Assembly (NCBI GenBank): GCA_009760855.2
Contig: WPIO01000030.1
Coordinates: 682,001 to 746,000 of the forward strand
Length of the DNA stretch: 64,000 nucleotides
Origin: Cristatella mucedo
Taxonomy: Eukaryota > Bryozoa > Phylactolaemata > Cristatellidae
Direction: 5' to 3'
The notes under the pieces are model-generated. The model had not been told where the DNA came from and searched no databases. It saw nothing but the letters and a program-made list of their open reading frames with translations. Positions within the stretch are counted from its first letter, which is position 1. Each line of letters opens with the position of its first letter. Below, piece after piece: positions 1 through 11,290 of the stretch. Position numbers and translations under genes: made by a program.

Positions 1-139
1 GAGGCAGCGCCAGGAGGATTTGGCGAACGCCACCGACTGCGCTCGCATAGCGACCATGGCCCAAATTTTGTGTTTGTATTTTGTTTGTGGGTGCGCACGT
101 GGTCTCGGCACAGGGATTTGCCGTTGGAAACTAGAAGTA

Positions 140-610
140 GGTTGGTGTAGTGTATGATGTGCCCCTGCCTTTACGGTGGAAGCGGAGCCTAAGTTCTTTA
201 GTCAGGGTCTAGGTTCGGGATCGGGTTTCTTGGTCTAATTTCAGTCGTTTCCCACAATTGATGGAGGTAACCTAAGTGCGGGGACTCATTTTCCCCGCAG
301 GAGTTCTTGTGCTGTTGGGAGTCTGCGAAGACTGTGGGGATAAAACTCATTTAGACGCACAGTGACATTGTGGGCTTGCGAATAAAGCTCGGTAAAATCT
401 CCAATTCGTGTGTCTCGATTTCCAATTCACGCCGCGAACTCACGACCCCTAAGGAACGGCGACTTGGTCTGCGCCAGAAACACTCATTGCGTGGCGGTCT
501 GCATTTTGTGCGTAGACGCACACCGAAAGGCTTCATGGCGGTAGGATACCCGCTTTTGAGCGGCCGGTTACGCCAACTCCGCCGAGCCTTCGGCGCTACA
601 ATATCATACA
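140..610 (-). repeat. Dispersed repeat R, inverted copy
   Basis: On the reverse strand this stretch matches 6440-6860. Shared landmarks are the segment around GAATTGGGGATTTTACTGAG, the run reading AATTCGCAAGCCCACAA, and a block resembling CCTAGACCCTGACTAAAG next to GCTCCGCTTCCACC. The element class is unknown. Polypurine tract, primer-binding site and transposase were not seen, so it could be a solo-LTR-like piece or a non-autonomous DNA element. The two open frames here overlap on opposite strands and look like chance. Confidence 0.6.
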
Positions 611-1075
611 AAGTAAGGTAAAATAAGATATACGAGACGTTAGAAGTATAATAGAAATATTATTGTACATTTAGTTACACACGCATTGTTTACACAAACT
701 ACCAGCCTGTGAATATAGGTAACTTGTTTGATGACGAAGCGATGAAGATGAAGAGATCTACAGCACAGCAAAGAAGAGCGACGTTACTTCTCCTTTGAAG
801 GCACGATTTCGGTGGGAGGGTCTTATGATTTGGGTGTACTCTCTTCAGCAGATGCGACGTCTTCTTCCGCGTTTCATACGTACAGGTTTAATTTTAATTT
901 TAATACTGCGGGGTATAATTGACTCAGTTAATCAAGCGCATCCTGTTTCATGTTTACTTTATCGATCAACTTTTGAATGAATATGTATTCGATTGAAAAA
1001 TAACGCGATAGAGTGAAGCCACAAAAGCCGAAGCACGAATTGGTGAGGGATGACTGAACGTGAAAAGGTTGGTAC
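611..1075. other. No gene seen
   Basis: AT-rich sequence with only a short open frame at 795-980 that has no recognisable motif. I see no RNA gene or repeat copy. Confidence 0.5.
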
Positions 1076-1149
1076 TCTTCGCTGTCTTTGAGACATGGTA
1101 TATTCTGGCCCTCGACGGGAGTACAGTTTGACGTGGCCTATTTTACACC

Positions 1150-1262
1150 CGAGTATATAGTGGTCTAGGCCGTTTTAACTTTGGGGTGCAACATGGCCTA
1201 GGCCGTTTTAAATTTATCCTATGACGTGGCCAATGCCGTTTCAACCTCGGTATAATCTGGGC
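1150..1262 (+). repeat. Short imperfect tandem repeat
   Basis: Three related segments occur at about 1160, 1193 and 1233, each close to TGGCCTAGGCCGTTTTAA, spaced 35-40 bases apart. The second holds the palindrome GGCCTAGGCC. No function is evident. Confidence 0.55.
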
Positions 1263-1336
1263 GGTTATACCCTAATCTGTTTGACCGGGCTTGATGCTAG
1301 AGCCGTTGCATCTCGATAGACCTCCTGTGATGGCCG

Positions 1337-1720
1337 ATGGGTGGTGCAGCAATTAATTCAGGGAGGGTGACTGCATTTGCTATTCAACGGACAGTTGTCA
1401 AAACTGCTGCTACTGCTATTGCTGCTGCAAATGCATCTGCTGCTGCTTCTGCTGGTACTTATAATGCCAATGCTACTGCTAGGGCACACCAAACGCTACA
1501 CGGCTTTTTGGCGTCGCAGAATTTATCCGAAAATGGAAGTTTTGCGAACATCGCATACGGAAACCGATACAGCCAAGACCTGTGGCCGCTGAGTCTCCTG
1601 CGCCGGCGGCGGCGTAAGCTGCACCGGCGGCACGTTAGTTATGGTCGTGCGCACCTATTATCGCTTCTTCATCTTAGTTTAAACGCATTTCTAGAGATTT
1701 TTAAGATTCGTGGAGATTAA
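1337..1720 (+). other. Alanine-rich open reading frame, uncertain
   Basis: A 127-codon frame with an alanine/threonine/asparagine-rich stretch at about residues 24-50, produced by GCT-type trinucleotide repeats at 1400-1480. A second frame through the same repeats reads poly-leucine. The Ala-rich style recalls the linker exon at 20488-20628 but I could not align them. There are no splice partners, domain or conserved motif. It may be a low-complexity repeat and not a gene. Confidence 0.2.
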
Positions 1721-1775
1721 CCAAAAAAAGATTCGTGAGAAAAACAAAAGAAAGAGCCCAGAGCCGCAGCCGTTG

Positions 1776-1923
1776 CCGAGCTGGTTTGGTCCAGCGGTTA
1801 AGGTGCTCGCCCCGATCAAAGTCTGGCTGAGGTCGTGGGCTTGATCGCCGCATCATACGTGAAGCGCCTGAATAGAGTTTGAGCTATCTTGGGGCGCTAT
1901 ACAAATGAATTATATTTTATTTT
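1776..1923 (+). mobile_element. SINE-1 (tRNA-headed, LINE-B-like tail)
   Basis: The head looks tRNA-derived. An A-box-like segment TGGTCCAGCGGTTAAGG lies near 1788 and a B-box-like segment GTGGGCTTGATCG near 1836. The tail (AAGCGCCTGAATAG, then TTGAGCTATCTTGGGGCGC) resembles the LINE-B 3' end. Other copies are at 10767-10911 (-) and 62850-63010, with old ones at 19266-19410 and 56418-56560. Transcription by RNA polymerase III is expected for this class but is inferred here. Confidence 0.8.
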
Positions 1924-2069
1924 GCCGAAGCGGCCAGCTTTGCCGTGGCTCGTTTCGCGGGAGCTTCGAGCTGAGTACCCGGTTTCGTATTCCTAGAATT
2001 GTCTCGAATCGATGAGCACGTACCCCTACTAGCGTTACTATGAATCTCTCTAACTTACCACACCCAAAA

Positions 2070-2275
2070 TTTAAACACAACTAAACGCTAGGAACCATAC
2101 TTGCATGGTGACCCCGCGCATGTCACCCCTAACCATGTTATTCTTGTCGCTTATTGTGCATGCTACCTCATACCTTTCGACCGCGTTTCCTTTGTGGCAA
2201 ATGGAAAGCGCCTGGAAAAAGATTGAGTTATCTGAGGGTGCTTTTTCAAGTGTGTTATCATTGCCATTTACAATC
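2070..2275 (+). mobile_element. LINE-B 3' end fragment
   Basis: Matches the 3' untranslated end of the LINE at 59376-60490. Both have a CATGTCACCCCTAAC segment, then a TTTCC(T/A)TTTGT(G/A)GCAAATG segment, then AAAGCGCCTGG-like and ATTGAGTTATCTGAGGG segments. No reverse transcriptase is attached, so it is a 5'-truncated insertion of the kind usual for this class. Confidence 0.75.
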
Positions 2276-2329
2276 GGCACCGGCAGTCGTTATGAAGGTA
2301 CGTGTGGCTCACCCAGCTAGAGTTCTTGT

Positions 2330-4340
2330 CCTCTCAACCAGCTTGGTATCGAGGCAAAGGCGGATCAGTCACTCTCTAAATATGAGGCGCGGCCTTCCTA
2401 ATGGCAGATTTTACCTTACTACGCGTCAGCCCCGCTAATATGCGACCTAACCGACCGCCCACAAGCTTACAATGCCCAATCAAGAATCTAATCAAACCGC
2501 GCCAGCAGACCGTGCGGATGAACCGTAGACGTCTTTTTGCCTTGCGACATGGTGTGTCGGAAGGAATTTTTCGAATCAATCCGCCGCAAAACGAGTAGCT
2601 GTTGTTCTTGAAGCCTTTGGGTGTTACCCAAATGTGGTATACCAGGATGCTGTCAGTCTGTAGGCCCGGCACTGCTACTGTAAAATAGCACCAGCATGGT
2701 TTTAGATCGCACTAGGACTTCTTGGCTGAAAAGCACCTTTGTATATGGGCAGTCAACAAGACTGCCAAGACTGTCAAGACTCACTTGACGTTGGATCAGG
2801 AGGGCTTGACTTGAGCTTAGAGGAGGAAGAGGAGGCGCAAAAAAACCAGCTGTGGCATATCTGCCAGTAGTATCGGCCTGTAGAGCTTGGAGGCATTCGT
2901 ATGGGAACCCGGAACATACGAGGATTAACTGCGAGTGTCTAGTAGTGCCATTTTTAGATGCAGCCCTCGATTAAATTGCAACTGCATCTGCTAAGTATCC
3001 ATAACTTTTCAAAAATACTTAGTAAACCTTAATGAAATTACCAAGAAAGTACAATCGCGGCAAGAATACGAAACACAGAGAGAAATTGAAGGAGCACCCA
3101 CGCTTTGAGTGAAGTTTTTTAGACACTACATTGCGTGCTATTAACATCGCACCACCCAGTATCGACACCATTGCTGAGCTGAGCTCCGTTGCCACGCTCT
3201 TACATGCTTTTAAAGCCTGGTGCTTTCGTCTTGGTTCCCTGGATTTATCTGCCAGCATAGGCTCAGAATAGCGATAATTAGTATTAATACGAGTACGTTC
3301 GCTTAGGATCTCAGAGACCTGCCTACTCTCTTTCCCGGCACCGTACCCAGGTCGTGGGTTCGAGTCCTTCAGTGGGTAATCTACAGTGGGAAATAACAGA
3401 TTGCCAACTGCCAATGGCTCCGATAGGCGTTATATTCTGCAGATAGTTAAATGAGGCCGTTAGAACAGCTAACCTTTGTAGTTTACATATTAACCTTTAA
3501 ACAATAATGACTTGCTTCCTTTACAGAGTATGTAAATATGCTGTAAAGGAAGCATGTCACTGTGGATAGTGATAATATGCACAATGTCAGCACGAATTTG
3601 AATACAAAGGACAATTCAAAATGACCCGGAAAACGCTGTGAGAAATGAGTGCATTTTTTTAAATGTTGTCAGATCAGGAGATGTCGAGAATCCAACTGTA
3701 GTGGTTTGTAGAATTTGGGCTCATACGAGCTAAAATACGGTCTTCCCTAGAGTTGAGGTTGATTTTAGATTCAGCTAAACGACTTGAACCTGAAGGTCAG
3801 ATGGTTGGACGCCAAGCCTGGTTGACATGTTGTTCGAATAGATAGGCAAGAGCAAAAGAATTCGAGGAAGCAATCGCGAGTGAAAGAACATTGTAGTAGA
3901 AGCACCGCTTGATGATGAGTCAGTCATTGCTGCACCGCATCTAACGATTACCAGGGTAAATCGCGTGTTCCTGTAGACAACGTATTTTATGTTTATGAAC
4001 GCTGAATCGCCGGGTTCCGTTGACTTACTTCATTGTATCTCACTTCGCTGCGCATTTCTTAGAGTAATATACCCAATTCTTCGATACCAGTTAGATTGTG
4101 TGAATATTTTTTGTCTACTTGTTGGGCTTTATTGGTAAATAGCTTTTACGGCACGCATCGCGGAAGATATTCCATTTCAGACAGCTACTACTATAAGAGC
4201 TGCTTCTGTTAGGTACTACTAGTTACTGTTAATATGATGCATTACACCCGATAGAATTAAGCAGTCTAAACAAGTAACTCGCATAGATTCTGATGACATC
4301 AGACGTCAACCTTAATTCTGGAGATTCGCTTATAGGTCAC
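2330..4340. other. No gene seen; one tRNA B-box-like site
   Basis: No supported gene. At about 3352-3366 the sequence GTGGGTTCGAGTCC is a near-perfect B box preceded by an AGGTC segment, as in the SINE-2 head, so a degraded SINE head is likely near 3300-3400. The minus-strand open frame at 3019-3414 runs across it and has no recognisable domain. The remainder is unassigned. Confidence 0.4.
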
Positions 4341-4369
4341 TGGCAACTTTTCAGACTCAGCTATGTCTG

Positions 4370-4560
4370 CTGCACTGCATGCAATAGCGAAGAACACGGT
4401 TGTTATGTAATTTGGAAGCAAAACCTAAGCTGTGCAAAGTTTTTCGCGGAAACTTCAGCTTTAGTGCAGTTCGAATGTTTTGGGCTGCCATCTGTGCCGG
4501 GTCATTGGAGGCCATAGCTTGAGAACTTGAAATAGCTTATAGCTTATAACAAATAGGCCA
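4370..4560 (-). repeat. Single ~172-bp satellite unit, minus orientation
   Basis: Shares with the minus-orientation units at 9560-10740 the order: AATTTGGAAGCAAAACC, a segment around GTGCAGTTCGAATG, then GGTCATTGGAGGCCATAGC and TGAGAAC. One unit only; the flanks are not satellite. Confidence 0.6.
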
Positions 4561-5389
4561 TGACTTGAGATAGCCGACATCAAAAGCATTCATTTTCACA
4601 GTTCTTTGCATTCTAGTGAGTACCAAGGAGCTGATGGTACTATAGTTTGGCATTTTTTGGGGAAAGGCCCCACGCTTGCGGCTGCGGCCTTCGCTATGAC
4701 AATGCCGGTGCAAATGTTTTAGTGGACCGTTAGAGGCCTCAGCTGTTGGCACCACGAAAAAAGCACGCAGGACAAAAGCACGCAGACAAAAGCGCGGCAA
4801 AAAAAGCGAGAAATGTTAGAAACCCACGGAAAATGCACGCACCAAAAAGGCGCGCAATTATAATAATAATTTTTGAAGTATATTATTTAATTAACTTAGC
4901 AGAACGTTTGGGTTTCAAATCAATATAGCGAAAAGAAACAAATATTCTACTGAAGGGCTAGTGAGGAAATAGCAAACGCACGCTCAGTTTTGTCAAGCAT
5001 TAAAATGCAAAATCCGAATCCGGCAAATATCTTATCAGGTTTTGAGAAGGTCCGTTAGAATGCCTGGCAGCCACTGTTCTTAGAGTGCAACTAGTTGGAT
5101 TGTTGTTCGATCTCGGGCAGGATCTTTTGCGTTAGGTTCAAGATTTCAATCTTGCAACCAAGTACCAAGATGACGAAGATCTGCAAATGCACGTCGAGAT
5201 TATTTTAGCTCCGAGCTTCGTTCCAGTAGAGGATGTTCCTGCTGCCTTCGACTATTGGCTGACGTATACGCTTCTCTAATGTCACCGTTGCTTAACTTCT
5301 ACAAATAAAAAAATATAGAGGAAGACATCTAAGAGGTCAACGTGTTATTCCAAAGCTTAATTTGCAACTGTAAAATTTTCGGGATTTAT
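4561..5389. other. No gene seen
   Basis: Contains short A-rich repeats (AAAGCACGCAG and variants, 4755-4800) resembling those at 8090-8130, and otherwise unassigned AT-rich DNA. Related sequence also borders the second satellite block, so it may be a shared flank of the arrays. Confidence 0.4.
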
Positions 5390-6240
5390 TTGAATAACTG
5401 CGATATAGCTGCCATTTTTACAATAAACTTCAGAAGTTTGCGGTTTTGATTCCAATTATACAGAGAGTCGTCATGGGCTTACCAAACCGAATATCATGCT
5501 ATTTCACTCGCGCGTTCTCGTGCTAAGGTCTTAAATGCCCACATTAGCCATCCTATTTACACTTTCAAATAGCGATTTAGCTGCCATTTATAAAACAACT
5601 TTGCAAAACAGCGGTTTTTATTTTAAATTATAGAGAACAGTATGCAAAATTTGCTCACCTCATTTCGTGGGATTTCCCTTGCGCGGTGTCAGGCTCTGGC
5701 CGGTGATGGCCCGACCCAAATGGTAGTCCTAAGCAGTCAACAGTGACGCAGCTGCAATTTCAAAATTAAAGCGTCATCCAACCGCAGTTTCAAATGCAAA
5801 CTGCAGCAAGAAATGGTCCAGGTCAACTCACCAAATTTCAAGCGATCGCGCTTGGGCGATCTCACGCTGTGACTTCCAATGGCCAGAGCCAGCCAGCCTT
5901 CTTACACATTGAAACTGCGATACAGCTGCCATTTCCCCAATAAGCTTTTAGAAGCTTCGGTTCTGATAATACTTTATAAAAAACGTTTGTCTTGAGTATC
6001 AAAAAAAATTTCACGGCATAGCGCATGGGCTTTCTCACGCTATGGCCTCTTAAATGTCGGATAAGCGATGCTCCCAGCATCTTCCGATGGTGAAATGTCT
6101 GCCGCTTTGTCATCATTAAGTCTCGCACAGCCGTGGTTTTGATTCCTCAGCATATAAGACATTTTTTTCGGATTCACCCCAAAAATTTTATGCAACCACG
6201 CACGGGCGTTTTCACGCCATGGCCTCAAATGATCTGGGCT
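5390..6240 (+). repeat. Satellite array, plus orientation (~5 units)
   Basis: Units begin at about 5396, 5568, 5742, 5908 and 6060 with a segment like AACTGCGATACAGCTGCCAT, giving spacings near 150-175 bases. Each runs through GGTTTTGATTCC, a TTACCAA-type segment, a TCACGCTATGGCCTC-type segment and CAGCCAGCCTTCTTACACAT. Units are well diverged from each other. The unit length is close to nucleosome-repeat length, but a centromeric role is not shown. Confidence 0.75.
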
Positions 6241-6284
6241 AGGCAGTTGAAAACTGCAGCTATCGACAATGATTTCGTAATTAA

Positions 6285-6440
6285 AAGCCGTATCGCAGTT
6301 CAATTATGTAGGAAGGCAGGCTGAAATGAGCTATTGGAGGCCATAGCGTGACGAAACACAAGCGCAATCTCTTGAAATACGGTGGGTTAACCTGTAGTAA
6401 GGTTCTCTATAATTTGAAATAAAGCTGCCGTTTTGAGAAG
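6285..6440 (-). repeat. Satellite unit, minus orientation
   Basis: Immediately after the plus array the repeat reappears reversed: GTATCGCAGTTCAATTATG, then GGCAGGCTG, ATTGGAGGCCATAGCGTGA and TTCTCTATAATTTGAAAT. This makes a small head-to-head junction near 6250. Confidence 0.65.
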
Positions 6441-7060
6441 TAGCTTAACCTGCCGTTTACCTAGCGGCTTGGCCTACTGCCTGATGCCGTTCGGTGCGCG
6501 TCTCCGCAAAATAAGATGGCCGCCGCTATAACAGCGTTTCTGGCGCTGCCCTACTTATCATTACTAAAGGGGGTCGTAAGTCCGCGGCGTGAATCAAAAA
6601 GCGAGACACACGAATTGGGGATTTTACTGAGCTTAATTCGCAAGCCCACAAAGTCGCTGCGTCTAGCTCAGTTTTACCTCTACTCTCCTCACACGCTCTC
6701 CACTGCACAATCACTCTTACGTCAGGAATATGTCCTCCGCATTTACGCTGCCTAAGTATATCGTGGGGAAAGACCCGAATGAGACGACGAACCCGAACCG
6801 GAGCCTAGACCCTGAACTAGGGCTCCACTTCCACCTTGCGGCAGGAATACCTCATACACTACACCAAGCACTCTTGCGGAGGGATCACGTCCCCCGGACT
6901 TACGCTACCGAAGTGTATTGCGGCGAACGACCCGAATAAGACGAGCGGCCAGAATCGGAGCCTAGACTCTGACTAGAGAACTAGGGCTCCGCTTCCACCT
7001 TGCGGCAGGAATACCTCATGCAACACACCAATCTCTCTCGCGTAGGAAGCACGTCTCCAC
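6440..7060 (+). repeat. Dispersed repeat R, plus copy with 157-bp tandem
   Basis: The first half matches the inverted copy at 140-610. Within it, two tandem units of about 157 bases start at ~6743 and ~6900 (TTACGCT(G/A)CC(T/G)AAGT). Each ends with CTTCCACCTTGCGGCAGGAA and TACCTCAT, and a partial third starts near 7060. A shorter fragment of R lies at 50290-50395. No coding capacity was recognised. Confidence 0.65.
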
Positions 7061-8445
7061 ACTTAGGCTACCTGCGTCTCCAGGGGGACCGGCCCAACTA
7101 GGCAAAGGAACTCTAATCAACTGAATATCTGACATCACACCAACTACTGTTAGCTCGCACCTGTGAATCGCTAGGCCGAAACCGCGTGCAAGCGCCACAC
7201 ACGCAACACAAAAGAAACACAAAATGCTAGCTCGATCGCGATACGACCGTATTGGTGGAGCCCACCGGATCCTCCGAGTGCTATCTCGTCCTGTCCTGTC
7301 AATCGCCGGCGATCAGCCCGTCCTCCTCCCTCGCTTTCAGAGAAACAAGGCCGACGACGTCGAAGCGAAGCCGAAGTGAGAGCCGAACAAAAGATCAAGA
7401 GCGAGCGTCGCTCGACTCTTTAATACTTAGCTGAGACATTGGGGCAAGAGCTTTGTGGTATTGGACCCGACACCATGGCCCATTACGGTAAGGAATTACT
7501 ACCGCCACTAGACCACTGGAAGGGCCCCTCTGTGCAGCTTGAATGCCGAATAAGTTCCAGACGATTCTTTTTGGATAGAGTTATCGCCGAGGTTGACAGG
7601 CCAGTCAACATCAATCAGGCGCTCCCGAGGATATCAGACCAGTTCTAAAAGCCGAATCGCCACCGCTGTTCCCAGAGCTTTCTGGCTTGCTCTTAAAAGC
7701 TCTTGCTCTCTAACCGCACTGGCGCTCCTCTCTGGCTCACTGCTCCAGGACAAAGGAGTTTTCGCCGGCCGAACAGTTCTTGTTCTCGCTAAAATGAAGC
7801 CAAGGCCAGAAAGGCGCGACCAATACTTAATGCGAATCAATGAAGCTTTTAAATATAAAGCACGGTAAAGCAGCAAGTAGCTCAGTGCATTCTTAAGCAT
7901 CCGAATGGAGCCCTAATTGCTGGGTGAGTAAAATGCCTCCAGGCCTGCGGAGCGGCGCCCATTACTGCACTTGCTGCCTAGCTAAATCAAATCGGCTTAC
8001 GCCTCCGCGGTCCACCCTTACAAAAATGCAGCAACAGCTTACCCAAGAAAAGCTGGCATGGCAAATGCGCGACGGACTAAAGCGCACAGCACTAAACCGA
8101 ATAAGGCAAACGCACGCAGGTCAAAAGCAAATAGGTAAAAATTTCCAAGCAACATTGAAGCCCAGAATGAAAGAGTGCGAACATAATTTTAAGGAATGAT
8201 GGTTGAAATGGATGTTCATAGTGTAAGTATTTTATAAGAAAAAAAGCGTACGTAGAATAACTCACGTTGCTTATGCCGAATTTTAAATATATTTTCAAAT
8301 GGTATAGTTACATAGAAATAGTTAATATAGCCTTATATTGTTTATCTAAGTTTAAATTTGATGCACTGGTTGAGTGATTTTTAAATGTAATTCCCGCGAA
8401 AACTGTTTGGAGGTAGGTTGCTGGTAATGCACGCACAAACATTTG
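7060..8445. other. No gene seen
   Basis: Fairly GC-rich from 7060 to 7900, then AT-rich. Several open frames of 60-91 codons overlap on both strands and none shows a domain, splice pattern or paralogous support. It may be the inner part of the element containing repeat R. Confidence 0.4.
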
Positions 8446-8449
8446 GGTT

Positions 8450-9500
8450 CCTCAAATAACTGCGGTTCGGTGCGATGCCGCTTTCATTTGCAAAATAAAC
8501 ATCAGAACACTCAGGTTTTGATTCCTAATAATACATAATCGCGTTACGGGTGTCCCACTAAATTCATGCACATACCCATACGAGTTCTCGTCTTACAGTC
8601 TTGAAAGGTCTGCGTCTGCCAGCCTACTTACACATTCAGAAGTCGATAAAGCTGTTATTTTTGAAAGCCTATGCGAAACTACTGCTCTGATTACAAATTA
8701 CTGACTACAATATGCCAAGATTACAAACCAAACTTCATGCGATTTCGCTTGTGTGTTCTCAGGCTATAGTCTTGGGTGGCCTGGAAAATTGCAGCCCCAT
8801 TTAGTGAACTGCGACACTACTGCTACGTTCCCAAAAGGCTCAGTAAAATGGCAGTTTTATTTCAAACGATAGAGTATTCAAGGTTAACTCACCGAATTTC
8901 TAGAGATTGCGCTTGGGCGTTGTCGTGCTCCGGCCTACCGTAGCCCAGGCCGGAAAGCCTCCATACGTAAGCGAACTGCGATGTAGCTGTCATTTACAGA
9001 TTTAACGGCGCGTAGCTGCAGTTTTTATTCCAATCATAGAAAACAATGTTTCGGGTTTACCAACCAAATTCAATAACATAGTGGCTGAGGTTTCTCACGC
9101 TATGGCTTCCAATGGCCCTGGTCAACCAGCCTTAATAATTCATTCCAACTGCGATACAGCTGCCTTGTTCACTGTTTGCATCGGGCAAGTGTGGGTCAAT
9201 TTCACGTTAGAGCAAACAGTGTTCCGAGTTTACCAACTAAATATCAAGCCATTTTAACGTAATGACCTCTTAAGGTTTATCAAGTGCATTATTATTGTTA
9301 TTATTAAGGTCCGGCGCGCTCTGGATGTTTGAATTGCGGTACGACTACTATTTTCCAAATATTCTACTGAAAACTGTGGTTTCGATTGCTTATTATGGAC
9401 AGCAATGTGTTCCAGGTTAACCCAGTACGTTTTATGTGATTTTGTAGCACTGTATACTGCTGTGACCTCCGATGGCCCAGACATTTGGAAACCACTATAT
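8450..9500 (+). repeat. Satellite array, plus orientation (~6 units)
   Basis: Unit starts lie at about 8463, 8638, 8804, 8974, 9149 and 9334, so spacings are 166-185 bases, mean near 172. Landmarks in each unit match those of the 5390-6240 array, including GAACTGCGA-like starts, GGTTTTGATTCC, TTACCAACCAAAT and CTCACGCTATGGC segments. Confidence 0.8.
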
Positions 9501-9559
9501 ATTACAGCATATAAATAGTAGCATTAGAATTGCATTAGAACACGATCACCCAATATCAT

Positions 9560-10740
9560 TATATAATTTGAACGGTGAATGAAATGGAATTAGGAGAGTA
9601 TATAGCAAAAAATTTTTTCTCTAACGTGGAATCAAATCACCTGCTGTACAAAACCTATTTTGGAAATGGCATCAGTATAGCAGTTGGATCGTGGCAAAAC
9701 GATGGCTGGTTCGGGCCATTTGAGGCCATACATTGACAACTCACATGAACAATTGTACAAGCATTTTTAAGTAAACCCATAACACAGTTTTCTGTAATGG
9801 TAAATTAAAACCGCAGTTCCTCAAAGCCTATAGTGGAATAAGTGGCTGTTTTGCTGTTTCAATGTGTACGGGGGGCTGACTATCCCGGACCATTTGAGGT
9901 CATAGCGTGAAAACGTTCATGTACAGTCTCGTGCAATTTTCGGAGTGAACCCAAAACACTTGTGCTATGCTGAGGAATAAAAACCTCAGTTTACGACGCC
10001 TAGTGCTGAAATGGCAAACTGTACCGCACATTAAAAGATGTATAAAAGATTGCTGGTTCAGGCTGTTGGATGGTATAGCATGCGAAACCCAATGCACTAT
10101 GTACTGAAATTTTCTCTATATCCAGGAAGTATGTTTTATTTGTAAATTAGTATCAGTACCGCAGCTGCGAAACGCTTATTGTGGAAATGGCAGCTGTGTC
10201 GCAGTTGGAACGAGTAGCAGGGCTAGCTGGCCCTGGCTCCTCTAAATCACAGCCGGAGACTGTCAAGTGCAATCGCTTAAAGTTTGGCTAGTTTACCTGG
10301 ACCATTGCTTGCTGCAATTTGCATTCAAAACAGCAGTTGCTTCAAGCTTTTTCTGAAGTTGCAGCTGCGTCGCAGTTGACTGGTAAGGACTACCATTTGG
10401 GATTGCCAACACCGGCCAGAGTCTGAGAACACGTGAGAGAAATCCCATGAAATTAGGTCGGCAAACGTTGCATAATAATCACTGTTATTTGGAATCAAAA
10501 CGGCATTTGAGCGAAACTTTCGTGCAAATGCTACCTTGATTGCTGCTAGAACGGGTAAATATGATAGCTAACGCGGGTTACTTGAGGCCATAGCTCGAGA
10601 ATGCACTAGCCCAATTGAATTAAAAATTGTGCTGGTCAACAAATAATAACGTTGCATATCATTTGAAATCAAAACCACACAGTTCTGACGTTTATTGTAC
10701 AAATGGCGACCGTTTCCCTGTTATTCATAGCCCCGAAAAT
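9560..10740 (-). repeat. Satellite array, minus orientation (~7 units)
   Basis: The reverse-complement start motif (GGCAGCTGTGTCGCAGTTGG and variants) appears near 9680, 9845, 10013, 10190, 10360, 10530 and 10703, again every 165-175 bases. With 8450-9500 it forms a long inverted arrangement whose centre is near 9530. SINE-1 abuts its outer edge at 10767. Confidence 0.8.
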
Positions 10741-10766
10741 TCCAGTCGTAAACTAAACGTAGCGTT

Positions 10767-10911
10767 AAAATATAATTCATTTATATAGCGCCCCAAGAGA
10801 ACTCAATCTCTATTCAGGCGCTTCACATATGCCTCGGGGCTCGAGCCCACGACCTCAGTCAGATCTTAGTCGGGGGCGAACGCCCTAACCGCTAGACCAA
10901 ACCAGCTCGGC
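10767..10911 (-). mobile_element. SINE-1, minus strand
   Basis: Read on the reverse strand this gives GCCGAGCTGGTTTGGTCTAG, a B-box-like GTGGGCTCGAGCCC and a tail AAGCGCCTGAATAGAGATTG, TTCTCTTGGGGCGC, TATATAAATGAATTATA. It is the least decayed copy in the window, with a stem possible between GGCGC and GCGCC in the tail. Confidence 0.82.
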
Positions 10912-11044
10912 ACCACGTAGGCCTCCTACATATCTTCAAATGCACTTATCCTCCTAGAAGTTGATAAACGGTGCCATTAAAGGAGGGTGAACTTCGGTTG
11001 ATCGTCGAAAGCAGCAGGAACATCCACTAAATGTATCAAGCTCA

Positions 11045-11290
11045 CAGCTAAAGTTATTCGACGTGCGTTCGCCGATTTATGCCATCACAGTCACCGTTGC
11101 ATGCTGCCACTAAGCACACATACATGCTGATCCTGTGCAGGTCACCCCTAAACAGGTTATTTATGTTGTTTATCAAGCATGAGCAAACTCAGCATTCAAT
11201 TGTGTTTCCTTTGCTGCAAATGTAAATTGCCTAGAAAGTGATTGAGTTCTCTCGGAGCGCTATATCAAGCGTGCTAGTAATATTATTGCT
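11045..11290 (+). mobile_element. LINE-B 3' end fragment in copy 1
   Basis: Carries TGCTGCCACTAA, CATGCTGATCCTGTGCA, GTCACCCCTAAACAGG and the terminal GATTGAGTTCTCTCGGAGCG, as in other LINE-B ends. The same fragment sits at the matching place in copy 3 (48715-49090), so it was present before the block duplicated. Confidence 0.75.

Noticed and set aside
1776-1860. A functional tRNA gene at the head of SINE-1
   Set aside because: The head is followed directly by the SINE tail, recurs at several places with it, and does not close an acceptor stem.
3329-3400. A functional tRNA gene
   Set aside because: A good B box is present but I could not fold acceptor, D and anticodon arms around it; a SINE head remnant is more likely.
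4370-10740. CRISPR-like or regulatory array
   Set aside because: Units are ~172 bp, diverged along their whole length and occur in both orientations, which fits satellite or foldback DNA, not short repeats with unique spacers.
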